Shown here piece by piece: positions 1 through 7,360 of a DNA stretch of 17,829 bases. Position 1 is the stretch's first letter, and every line of letters starts with the position of its first letter. The notes beneath the pieces were generated by a model. It saw only the letters and a program-made list of their open reading frames with translations, was not told where the DNA came from and made no database searches. The stretch lies in assembly GCA_964589725.1 (NCBI GenBank), contig CAZPUJ010000543.1, positions 1 through 17,829 on the forward strand, given 5' to 3'. Origin of the DNA: CAYSHJ01 sp964589725. Lineage in GTDB: Bacteria > Planctomycetota > Planctomycetia > Planctomycetales > Planctomycetaceae. Both the position numbers and the translations under genes were made by a program.

Positions 1-534
1 ATACACCGTCGGCTGGCCAATCGACTTTTTGTAGGCGTAGGCCGCAATCGTCTTGGCCTTGGCGAGCAAGCGAATGATGTGCTGGTCTTCGTCTCCGCCG
101 GGATAGTACGTCGACAACGACGCGACCATCGACGAGAGCACAGCCATCGGATGAGCGGTCGGCGGATAGCCCTCGTAAAACTTCTTCATGTCTTCGTGGA
201 TCATACTGTGCCGCGTCAGCTTCTCGCGGAACACGGAGAGTTGTTGCTTGTTGGGCAACTCGCCGTGGATCAGAAGGTGCGTGACTTCCACGAACGTGGC
301 GTTCTCGGCCAGGTCGACGATGTCGTAGCCACGGTAGCGCAGGATCCCTTGCTCGCCGTCAATGAACGTGATCGCGCTCTTGCACGAGCCGGTGTTGCCG
401 TAACCGGAATCGAGCGTGATCGCTCCGGTCTTGGCCCGGAGTTGCGTGATGTCGATGCCAACCTCTCCTTCACTGCCAACAGTGACGGGAAACTCATAGT
501 CCTGGCCCTGCAAAATCAGCTTCGCGTTGTCCAT
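1..534 (-). CDS. gltA: Citrate synthase, N-terminal part (cut by window edge)
   Basis: Citrate synthase condenses acetyl-CoA and oxaloacetate to citrate, the entry step of the TCA cycle, in the cytoplasm. The reverse strand reads 178 open codons from ATG at 534 to base 1 with no stop, so the C-terminal part (including most of the active site) lies outside. The protein begins MDNAKLILQGQDYEFPV. Recognisable type II (GltA) stretches follow: GNTGSCKSAITFIDGEQGI at about residues 46-64, LRYRGYDIVDLAENATF after it, then LTRHSMIHEDMKKF and PPTAHPMAVLSSMVASL. These match the GltA pattern around the E. coli TRHTMIHE and HPMAV segments, and both histidines are present. An AAGGA ribosome site (539-543) lies 4 nt before the ATG. 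Its neighbour upstream is the DUF1080 gene, 342 bp away, and the gap holds a highly structured leader. I am confident of the family; completeness cannot be judged. Confidence 0.95.
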   Translation of the reverse strand, partial: MDNAKLILQGQDYEFPVTVGSEGEVGIDITQLRAKTGAITLDSGYGNTGSCKSAITFIDGEQGILRYRGYDIVDLAENATFVEVTHLLIHGELPNKQQLSVFREKLTRHSMIHEDMKKFYEGYPPTAHPMAVLSSMVASLSTYYPGGDEDQHIIRLLAKAKTIAAYAYKKSIGQPTVY

Positions 535-563
535 AGTGTCCTTAGTTCGTGTGAGCGGGTGGA

Positions 564-716
564 GACCGACGTCTAGTCGTCAAACAAGCGACCCCACTGA
601 GGTTGTCTCAGTGGCTCGCGGGTTTTTGCACTACAGAACGTCGGTCGAATTCAATGGCCTCGTAGTGCAGAAACCCGTAAACCGCCGACGCAAGGTCGGC
701 GGGGTCGGTTGTTTGA
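564..716 (-). other. Four-way-junction palindromic element / candidate structured RNA leader of gltA
   Basis: Seen by hand pairing. An outer stem joins 580-593 to 703-716 (13 of 14 pairs, one G-G mismatch). It encloses three hairpins: 594-600/608-614 (7 bp, 7-nt loop), 618-634/662-678 (about 17 pairs including wobbles, 27-nt loop) and 682-689/695-702 (8 bp, loop GCAAG). Linkers are 0, 3, 3 and 0 nt, so the whole folds as a compact four-way junction. In addition 564-572 (GACCGACGT) is perfectly complementary to 638-646 in the big hairpin loop, which would make a pseudoknot located between the junction and the gltA start. On the reverse strand this is the 5' leader of gltA, ending 29 nt before its ATG. 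It has no T-tract, so it is not a standard terminator. It may be a cis-regulatory RNA or a dispersed non-autonomous palindromic element with terminal inverted repeats; the sequence alone does not decide. No protein coding is convincing here. Confidence 0.6.
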
Positions 717-832
717 GGTTTAGTGTGGGGCACAGAATGCCAATACGTAACGCTCGCGGGGAAGCCTATTGTGGTGACGTCGTCGAAAATTTTCCAACGA
801 GTGCCGGCCCGTGTCAGGATCAACGTTTGGCG

Positions 833-869
833 CGATCACGCCACGGTTCGCTTGCGAATTCGGTGATCG
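833..869. other. Nested stem-loop just 3' of the DUF1080 gene
   Basis: An outer 7-bp stem (CGATCAC at 833-839 with GTGATCG at 863-869) encloses an inner 5-bp hairpin (TTCGC, loop TT, GCGAA at 847-858). It begins 8 bp downstream of the DUF1080 stop on the reverse strand, where a terminator or 3'-end stabilising hairpin would be expected. No run of T follows on either strand, so a classical intrinsic terminator is not supported. The rest of the 535-876 gap, between this hairpin and the element at 564-716, holds nothing else I recognise. Confidence 0.3.
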
Positions 870-876
870 GTGAACC

Positions 877-1980
877 TCAACGGCGGCTTGGCCTCGACTG
901 TGCCAGACGCGGCGACGAGCAGTTAGGGATCGGTGTGCCACCGCCGCCGCGTTCGATCAGCCAAATGTTGCGAAAGCGGACGGGGTTGCCATGGTCTTGC
1001 AGTTTGGTGGGCAACGCCTTCGGACCTTCCGCCGAGCCGCCGCCAGTCTTGTTGGCGAGGGCCACGGCGTTCTGCACAAGGACACCGTTGTGCCAGACAG
1101 AGATGATTCCCGAACAGACTTTTCGGCCCGCCACATCGAAGTTGGGCGACTGGAACTCGATGTCGTACGTCTGCCAAACCAGTGGCGGCAGACACATGTT
1201 CGCGTCGGGAGCTTTGAACTTGTACAAGCCGGCGCATTCGTTGTCGGTCCCTTTGAGGCCAAACGAATCGAGCACTTGCACTTCGTAGCGGCTTTGAATG
1301 TAGACGCCGCTGTTGGCTCGACCTTGTCCGCGCGCGTCAGGCATGTACGGCAGTAGGAACTCGACATGTAGATGGAAATCGCGAAACGCCTGCCTGGTCT
1401 CCGTGCCGATCATCAACAAGCCCTCGTTCGTGACTTTGCCGTTCTTCCAGTGACCGGTTTGGGAACCATCAAACAACACGCTTGCTCCCGAGGGCGGCTT
1501 CAAGCCGAGCGTCTGGCTGCGTCGCTCGACACGGATCAGTTCACCAATCGCGAAAGCATTCTCCGAGGATGCATGTGCCGTCGGCACTCTCTGCCCTTCG
1601 TCGACAACGAACACGGACGCCTTGCTGTCGCGGATTTCGACGCGCCGCGTTGAGCCGTTCAGCCGCAAGACAGTTCTGTCACGTTGGCCCTTCAGCTCGT
1701 GACGCTCATGGCCCGTCCACCAGCCGCCATCGGGAAGTCCGCCGCGGAACAACACGGCTTGGAACTCATTCTTGCCGAGCGAGACGACTTGCAAGCCACA
1801 CGACTCACAACGACCGCACAGTGAGTTGACCGAACCCAGGTACTCGCCCTGAAACCAATAGTCGCGGTCGACTTGGCTGACGTCAGTCGCCACCAAAGGC
1901 CCATCGGCCGCGAACAGTGACGTCGCCAAACTCAAGAACAACACGACAACCGCCAGCCGACTTGACCACCAACGTGCCAT
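877..1980 (-). CDS. Secreted DUF1080 (3-keto-disaccharide hydrolase-like) family protein
   Basis: A 367-residue protein with a clear signal peptide (MARWWSSRLAVVVLFLSLAT, predicted cleavage after SLFA near residue 24). Residues about 165-345 look like the DUF1080 concanavalin-like fold common in planctomycetes: SVLFDGSQTGHWKNG, then GRANSGVYIQSRYEVQVLD, then GLYKFKAPDANMCLPPLVWQ and GNPVRFRNIWLIERG. Members are annotated as 3-keto-disaccharide hydrolases or polysaccharide-binding modules; the precise substrate is not known here. The N-terminal half (30-150) is a separate region seen in planctomycete relatives. It carries a cysteine cluster CGRCESC at 55-61, which could bind metal or form disulfides. 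AGGAGA at 1988-1993 lies 7 nt before the ATG and supports the start. The last 20 residues, after the family's usual end, are low-complexity. The gene follows the PQQ-propeller gene by 32 bp and is probably co-transcribed with it. Confidence 0.88.
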   Translation of the reverse strand: MARWWSSRLAVVVLFLSLATSLFAADGPLVATDVSQVDRDYWFQGEYLGSVNSLCGRCESCGLQVVSLGKNEFQAVLFRGGLPDGGWWTGHERHELKGQRDRTVLRLNGSTRRVEIRDSKASVFVVDEGQRVPTAHASSENAFAIGELIRVERRSQTLGLKPPSGASVLFDGSQTGHWKNGKVTNEGLLMIGTETRQAFRDFHLHVEFLLPYMPDARGQGRANSGVYIQSRYEVQVLDSFGLKGTDNECAGLYKFKAPDANMCLPPLVWQTYDIEFQSPNFDVAGRKVCSGIISVWHNGVLVQNAVALANKTGGGSAEGPKALPTKLQDHGNPVRFRNIWLIERGGGGTPIPNCSSPRLAQSRPSRR

Positions 1981-2000
1981 GCATTCGTCTCCTGCGGCTT

Positions 2001-2022
2001 TGCGAAGTGGCCCTACTTCGCA
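2001..2022 (-). other. Stem-loop overlapping the stop codon of the PQQ-propeller gene
   Basis: A perfect 8-bp inverted repeat, TGCGAAGT (2001-2008) and ACTTCGCA (2015-2022), with a 6-nt loop. The TAG stop of the upstream gene lies at the loop/arm boundary (2013-2015, reverse strand), and the DUF1080 ribosome site begins 7 nt after the hairpin. No T-tract follows, so it could be an mRNA processing or stability hairpin between two co-transcribed genes rather than a terminator. Confidence 0.4.
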
Positions 2023-5000
2023 TCCGTTTTCGGCTCGTTTGCGGGACCGGCGGAGTCCGGCTTCGCCGGCTCTGAGCCGATCAGGCGAATGCGGTCGTTG
2101 TAGGTCAGAACCTCCAACTGGCGATCGGCTAGATTGAGGTTCAGCCCTCGATAACCGCTGAACTGATTCGGGAACGTTGCGTCGAAAAGTTTGCGGCCGG
2201 TCCGCTTATCGAGCAGCAGGAGGCTGGCCGTCTGAACGTGAACCTTGCCACGTTGCTCGAAACGGCGCGTCGAAAAGAACAGCACGGGCGACACGGCGAA
2301 TTGCTGCAAGACCAGGCCTTGGTTTTCGACTTTTTGCCGCCACAGTTCGCCGCCACCGCGGCGGTCGAAGGCGAATAGCGTTCCGTTGGCTGGGAGCGAT
2401 ACAAATTCGTTGCCGTAGTAATTCGTTGGGTTACTACCGACGATCAAGAACACGCGATCGTTGTCGGCGATCGCGTAGCGTTGCTGAGGCTTCGGCAAGT
2501 CTTCGGCCTTGAACGTGCCCAGCGTGCGCGGCTCGCCGCGGTCGAGGTCGAGCGTTTCGAACTGTCGGCCTTGAGTGATCACACCCAATGTGCTTCCCTG
2601 ATCGAGCCATGTGAATTGATCGGCCAGTTCGTACGTCCGCTTCCACATCGTCTGGCGGCGCTGCGGGTTCCAGCGTTCGACCACGAAGCGCGGCTTGCCG
2701 TCCACCGGCTGCGACAGCAGCGCCACCAAGTCGGAACCGCGTGTGAGCTTCGCCTTTTGGAATCGGTCTCGCAGCGTGTCATCCAGAGGCAACTCTTGGC
2801 CGTCGCTGGCTCGCAGCAGCAAACCGGTCGGCCACGCGCGCGACGAGATGAAGATCAACTCGTTCGTCGTCACCAGCCGAGCATCTGACGTCAGCTCGCG
2901 CAGTTCCCAACGCCGCTGTCCGGTCGCGGCGTCCACGACCGTCAGCGTTCGCCGTCCTCGATAGCCCACCAGTTCCGATGTGAATAGCGGCAGCAAGCCG
3001 TTTCTCGCCGTCTCTTCGCTGGGGTTCACGGGGCGACTCTGAAACTCGTTACCGCTCACGAATGCTGGAGGCGGCTGGCGATTCGTTTGGAAGGGATCGA
3101 AGTTCATTTGGCTACGCGATTCCATCGAGCGAGACCACACGACCCGTCGATCCGATGGAGACAGCAAGTGCAACACTTCGCGATGAAAGACCAACATTTG
3201 ATGTCCAACTGTCCGAATGGTCACACCCCAGCCGAGCGTAGACGTCGGCTTTTGTCGCAGCGGCAACGACCAGTCGAGTTGATTGTCGCTCAATCGCGAA
3301 ATCGACAATCGCTGTGTCGAGATCGGACTGTGCATCATCTGGTACTGAATGCGTTGTCCGGCGAAATACGGCCAGCCGTTTTCCGAGACGGTGCATTCGT
3401 GGATCTGCTCCGAATAATTCTGGTAGCCGATCGAGCGTTGCATTTGGAACTGCAGCGATCCCCAATCGGGCGCGACGAACTGCGGCGTCAACGTGAGTTT
3501 GCCGTCCGCAACTTCACGCTCGATCCATTTCGCGGCCGTGATTCCGTCCGAAAGCTCGACGGTCCCTTGCCGACCGAGTTGTCCTGCCGCCGTGGCCGCG
3601 TCCGCGGGAAGTCCCAGACTGCGATACAGCTCGACCAGCGTGTGCCACGCACGAGCCGCTTCGCGCACGTCGTCCGATTCGGTAAGTCGGATCAACGCCA
3701 ACTCGGCTTTGGAAACGTCGCGTTGCGCGATCCGTTCTTCAATCTCGCGCCAACGCAGCTCGCGTGTCGCCGGATGGAAACCGAAGAGGGTCAACGCGAG
3801 CGATTGCTTGTCGGATGACGCGTCGCACAGTCGCCTAATTTCGGCTGCGATGCGCTGATCCAACTCCGCGCGAGTGTCGCCAGTGACGGCGCTCGACAGT
3901 GCGGCAAACTGGCCGGCCAACCACACATCCAGACGAATCGACCGCACTGGCGGACCGAGCAATTCCGCCGAACCACTGACGTCGCCGCGGGCCATCTCGG
4001 CCAACAACTCAAATGCCGCGACAAACTCGCCACGACTGCGAAGATGCGCGACCCGCAGCCGCTGCCATTGCAACCGGTCCTCCGGCGAATCAATGACGCG
4101 TTCCAGCGTCTGCAGCTCGACGGCTTGTTCGCGCGGGTTCTTCTCAATGACCGCCGTCAGCACCTCGCGCAACGTCGAACGATACCGCGTTCGCAACTCC
4201 TCCGGCACCGCGTCGTCGCGCACCGACTTCAACACCCCCCAGGCTTCGGGCGATTTGCGTTCGAGTTGCAAGATCGAGGCTTCGGTCAACAACGCCACGG
4301 CGTCCTGCGGATCACGTTCCTTGCGCTGCTGGATTTGCTTGGTGACAGCTTCCTTTTGCTCGAAGCAGGTCAGCCCTGCCGCATGCACGGACAACAAGCA
4401 GTCACGATACAGCAGCAAGTTTCCCAGCCGGGTGTCCGGCGCGGCCCACTGCCGGGCGGCCAGCGATCCGGTCTGCAACGACAAGGTCCAAACTTGCCCG
4501 GAACTCAACGGCACCGACCAGCGATCTCTGGAGATCGCGCCCAGCCCCGTCGGCACGCCGTCGGCCAACGTGATCGGCGTGTTCCAGGCGACGCTGCCGT
4601 CAGTCAGCGACAAGGCTGACAAACTTTGCGGTCCCTGCAACAGCACTTTGCCGTCGGTGACGCCGTTGAGTGCTTGCCAATTCTCTTTCGGCTTCGTCCA
4701 GCGGCGAGCGCCGCTGTGCAAATTGACGCACACCAAATTCGCGCTGCCTGTATTTTGCTCCTCGAAGACTTCCTGCGGCGTGTAAACCACCGCATCGCCG
4801 ACGATCACCGGCGCGGACGGGTTCCAGCGTTGGTTGCTTGCTAGCATGACCGTCAGCGCCTGATTGGGCATGCGCCGCGCGTTGTTCGGCTGTGGCGTCG
4901 AGTAGCGATGCACCCACTGCAACTGGTGCGAGGCACGATCCACGGCGACCAGCCAACCGACCGTCGTCGGGCACACGACCAGACCATCCGACACAGCCAC

Positions 5001-6869
5001 CTGCGCCGTGAATGATCGACGTACGAGGTCGCGAGAAATCGTCACTTCCGCCAACGCGAGCAACTGCGCCCACTGCATGCGTCCCGTCTGAGCCTGCAAA
5101 CAATAGAGACGGATTTCACCGTCGCACTCGCCGATCACAAACAGGTCGTTGCCATCCGGAACCGGAGCTCCAAAAAAAAAGACACCCGGCAACTCAGGAT
5201 GAAACGCTTCGTCGGACTCGACGCCGCCGACTGACCACAACGGCCGGCCGTTGTGCAGGTCGTACGACACCAACCGGTTGTTCGACCAACTCCGTCGCAA
5301 CATGTCGCGGCGCGACATATCCATGTCACCGCCGTAATTGCCAGTGCCCTGAGACACAAATGTGTCGTCCTCCACCACGAACAATTGCCGGCCGTCGGAA
5401 CTCAGCAGCCCGAAGTTGCCGTTCATAAACAACAATTGCGCCAGCGGATTGTTGTCGATTCCCACGCCGCTGAAGTCGTAGTTGATCCTGGCTCGAGCGA
5501 CTCCACGCGCGTTGATGAAAACTTGCTGCTGCCCGTACGGGTTGTAGTCGGCATGGCCCGTACCGATCAGATCCTCCGCCGGCCAGCGATCGGCGGTCGA
5601 CCACAACATCCGGCCCTGTTCGAGTTCAAACACGCGCACGCCGTTAAGCGTTCTGAGCACGACCAGCCCATCGATCAACAACGGCTGGACGACGGTCAGC
5701 GTCGGGCGACTTTGGTCGTGGCAATCCTCGACCAGCATTTCGATCTGCCGTTGCAACGGCTGAATCTGCGTCAGCGGCTGTCGCCAGCGTGGCAACAACA
5801 AGGGCTCTCCGCCAGAGATGATTCCGGCACGACTCGGAATCCCGCCGAACATCGGCCATTCGGTGAGCGTCGTCCGCCCCGCCAGCCGCTTCGGAAGCGA
5901 GGTCCACCACTCGCTAATACGCACCAGCAAGCCTCCCAACGCGATCTGTTCGGTGTCTTCACCCGGCCGCCCGTTGTCCGCCTGTCCATGGTTGCGCCAA
6001 TGCTCGGCCTGCGCGTTGTCGCCGGCAAGCTGCGCGGCCGACGCCGCTTTCAACTGCCAACTCCGCTCGCTCGCAATCGACGCGTGGGCTTCCGCAAGCA
6101 GCTTGAACCAGCGCGTCGACAAGGTGTACTCACCTCGTTCGAGATGCCGTGACGCCAAACGATTGGCGGCCGATGCACCGGCATCGGTCAACAAGAACCG
6201 AGTGGCCACTTGTGCCAACGCGTCAACCCGTCCAGATCGTTCCGCCTCGTCGAGACGCCGCTGAGCTTCCGTGCTCCAACGCTGTCGAAACGTGCGCACG
6301 ACCGCGTCGGGTGATTTCAGCATGAGCCGCAGCGCCCGCTCGCGTACCGAACCCCAACCCGCTTGGCTCGATCGTTCGACCGAATCCTCTTCCTGCCCGA
6401 GCAAGTTCTGCAGCAGTTCCAGCGCCGATGGCCAGTCCTTGTTGTCGATCGCCGCCGACGCCTTGCGCAGCACTTCCGACTGCTTGCGATCTTTCGGCGC
6501 GCGAGCATCAATATGGTCACGAGCATCCGCATCGTTCGGCTTCTCACCAGGCTTCGACACCTGCCCTCTCTCACCAGGCTTGGCCGCCTGCCCTCGCAGC
6601 TTCGGATTGACGGCTCGCGGCCCGAACAGGTTTTGCAAGAGATCCTGCAACGGGTTCGCCAGCATTGGGCGATCAACAGGTGTGGGTTTTGGCTCTTCTT
6701 TTTTTCCCTTGGTGTCCTTCTTCGCGTCGTCGGCTTTCTCATCGTCTTCTTTAGCCGGCTCGGACTTCTTTGACTCGACCTTCTGATCCTCGGCCGTCGC
6801 CAAGGACCATCCGACCATTCCGCCACTGACGGCCACGCACACGACTAGCAGTGGAACACGCCACATCAT
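2013..6869 (-). CDS. Very large exported protein with two PQQ-like beta-propellers
   Basis: A 1618-residue protein. I chose the ATG at 6869 because GGGAG (6877-6881) lies 7 nt upstream. A GTG nine codons further up is open but has no such site, and the hydrophobic export segment (MMWRVPLLVVCVAVSGGMVG) begins at this ATG. A lysine/glutamate-rich disordered stretch follows (about 27-65), then a proline/glycine-rich linker with a tandem duplication, then a helical repeat region (about 130-330). EWPMFGGIPSRAG marks the start of the first propeller (about 340-860), with blades such as VRVFELEQGRMLW, LVSYDLHNGRPLW, IRLYCLQAQTGRMQW and LVCVNLHSGARRW. A TPR-like helical stretch spans about 870-1150. 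A second propeller (about 1170-1600) has LTVVDAATGQRRWEL, LFAFDRRGGGELW and LLLLDKRTGRKLF. Such propellers resemble BamB or PQQ dehydrogenases, but catalytic residues of a dehydrogenase are not evident; a scaffold or binding role at the envelope is an inference. A 9-base A run (5172-5180) lies inside the frame. A possible -10 hexamer (reverse strand, 6958-6963) lies in the upstream gap. Confidence 0.85.
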   Translation of the reverse strand: MMWRVPLLVVCVAVSGGMVGWSLATAEDQKVESKKSEPAKEDDEKADDAKKDTKGKKEEPKPTPVDRPMLANPLQDLLQNLFGPRAVNPKLRGQAAKPGERGQVSKPGEKPNDADARDHIDARAPKDRKQSEVLRKASAAIDNKDWPSALELLQNLLGQEEDSVERSSQAGWGSVRERALRLMLKSPDAVVRTFRQRWSTEAQRRLDEAERSGRVDALAQVATRFLLTDAGASAANRLASRHLERGEYTLSTRWFKLLAEAHASIASERSWQLKAASAAQLAGDNAQAEHWRNHGQADNGRPGEDTEQIALGGLLVRISEWWTSLPKRLAGRTTLTEWPMFGGIPSRAGIISGGEPLLLPRWRQPLTQIQPLQRQIEMLVEDCHDQSRPTLTVVQPLLIDGLVVLRTLNGVRVFELEQGRMLWSTADRWPAEDLIGTGHADYNPYGQQQVFINARGVARARINYDFSGVGIDNNPLAQLLFMNGNFGLLSSDGRQLFVVEDDTFVSQGTGNYGGDMDMSRRDMLRRSWSNNRLVSYDLHNGRPLWSVGGVESDEAFHPELPGVFFFGAPVPDGNDLFVIGECDGEIRLYCLQAQTGRMQWAQLLALAEVTISRDLVRRSFTAQVAVSDGLVVCPTTVGWLVAVDRASHQLQWVHRYSTPQPNNARRMPNQALTVMLASNQRWNPSAPVIVGDAVVYTPQEVFEEQNTGSANLVCVNLHSGARRWTKPKENWQALNGVTDGKVLLQGPQSLSALSLTDGSVAWNTPITLADGVPTGLGAISRDRWSVPLSSGQVWTLSLQTGSLAARQWAAPDTRLGNLLLYRDCLLSVHAAGLTCFEQKEAVTKQIQQRKERDPQDAVALLTEASILQLERKSPEAWGVLKSVRDDAVPEELRTRYRSTLREVLTAVIEKNPREQAVELQTLERVIDSPEDRLQWQRLRVAHLRSRGEFVAAFELLAEMARGDVSGSAELLGPPVRSIRLDVWLAGQFAALSSAVTGDTRAELDQRIAAEIRRLCDASSDKQSLALTLFGFHPATRELRWREIEERIAQRDVSKAELALIRLTESDDVREAARAWHTLVELYRSLGLPADAATAAGQLGRQGTVELSDGITAAKWIEREVADGKLTLTPQFVAPDWGSLQFQMQRSIGYQNYSEQIHECTVSENGWPYFAGQRIQYQMMHSPISTQRLSISRLSDNQLDWSLPLRQKPTSTLGWGVTIRTVGHQMLVFHREVLHLLSPSDRRVVWSRSMESRSQMNFDPFQTNRQPPPAFVSGNEFQSRPVNPSEETARNGLLPLFTSELVGYRGRRTLTVVDAATGQRRWELRELTSDARLVTTNELIFISSRAWPTGLLLRASDGQELPLDDTLRDRFQKAKLTRGSDLVALLSQPVDGKPRFVVERWNPQRRQTMWKRTYELADQFTWLDQGSTLGVITQGRQFETLDLDRGEPRTLGTFKAEDLPKPQQRYAIADNDRVFLIVGSNPTNYYGNEFVSLPANGTLFAFDRRGGGELWRQKVENQGLVLQQFAVSPVLFFSTRRFEQRGKVHVQTASLLLLDKRTGRKLFDATFPNQFSGYRGLNLNLADRQLEVLTYNDRIRLIGSEPAKPDSAGPANEPKTDAK
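6543..6596. repeat. 27-bp direct tandem duplication in the PQQ-propeller gene
   Basis: Two adjacent 27-bp units (6543-6569 and 6570-6596) agree at 23 positions. They encode the repeated KPGE(R/K)-type segment in the low-complexity linker (protein reads AAKPGERGQVSKPGEK). The unit length is a multiple of three, so the frame is kept; this looks like simple slippage expansion in a disordered linker. Confidence 0.75.
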
Positions 6870-6876
6870 GACATTG

Positions 6877-6881
6877 CTCCC
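6877..6881 (-). promoter_or_regulatory. Ribosome-binding site deciding the start of the PQQ-propeller gene
   Basis: GGGAG on the reverse strand, 7 nt before the first of two adjacent ATG codons (6867-6869, 6864-6866). The GTG at 6896 has no comparable site, so it was rejected as the start. Confidence 0.55.
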
Positions 6882-7029
6882 ATTGCGGAGAACCACGGCT
6901 TGCGAGTTCCATCACTCGCAGCCTCGTTTTAACGGACAGCATTCGAACAGTCGGCGCAGTATAACCACTCCTTGGTCCGTGTTCGCTTCCCACCACTGCC
7001 GCAGTAGATTCGGACCGATCTCCAGCCGC

Positions 7030-7329
7030 TCAGAGTTTGGCGGCCATCTTTCTGGCTTGGTCTTTGATCGCCCATGGAGCTTTGAGCTTGCGAAGGTTCT
7101 CATAGTCGGTTGCCAGTTCTTTGGCTTTGGCCTCGTTGGTCGATTCGAGTTGCTCGATCCGGGTGCTGATGGCATCTTTTAATTCGTCGATTTGACCGGT
7201 TTCGGCAACCTGTTTGAGCAGTGTCGCCAGATCAGGCGGAGGCTGAGGAATGACGGCGACGCGCTGAGAGCCGCCGCAGCCGACAAATACGGTCATCAAC
7301 ACGAAAAGGAAGCCACGGAGGAACGTCAT
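7030..7329 (-). CDS. Small putative lipoprotein downstream of DUF1559 protein
   Basis: A 99-residue protein starting MTFLRGFLFVLMTVFVGCGG. The hydrophobic leader ending in FVGC at Cys18, followed by GGS, looks like a type II signal peptide with a slightly non-canonical lipobox, so the mature protein is probably lipid-anchored. The remainder (19-99) is charged and mostly helical (LATLLKQVAETGQIDELK, then AISTRIEQLESTNEAKAKEL). I do not recognise a family. The start is set by GGGAGA (7336-7341), 6 nt before the ATG; the same frame stays open far upstream, but that part is antiparallel shadow of the DUF1559 gene and has no leader peptide. It lies 31 bp after the DUF1559 stop on the same strand. 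A small lipoprotein following a DUF1559 gene is a recurring planctomycete arrangement, so the two are likely one transcript. Role unknown. Confidence 0.8.
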   Translation of the reverse strand: MTFLRGFLFVLMTVFVGCGGSQRVAVIPQPPPDLATLLKQVAETGQIDELKDAISTRIEQLESTNEAKAKELATDYENLRKLKAPWAIKDQARKMAAKL

Positions 7330-7360
7330 CGACTGTCTCCCGCCAGCGACGGAATCTCGG

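Noticed and set aside
527..1288. Forward open frame of 253 codons antisense to the DUF1080 gene
   Set aside because: No ribosome site or family match; the opposite strand has a signal peptide, a domain match and a good Shine-Dalgarno site.
2057..2069. CCGGC-TTC-GCCGG hairpin in the 3' end of the PQQ-propeller gene
   Set aside because: Only 5 bp, common by chance in GC-rich coding sequence, and no second copy found in the window.
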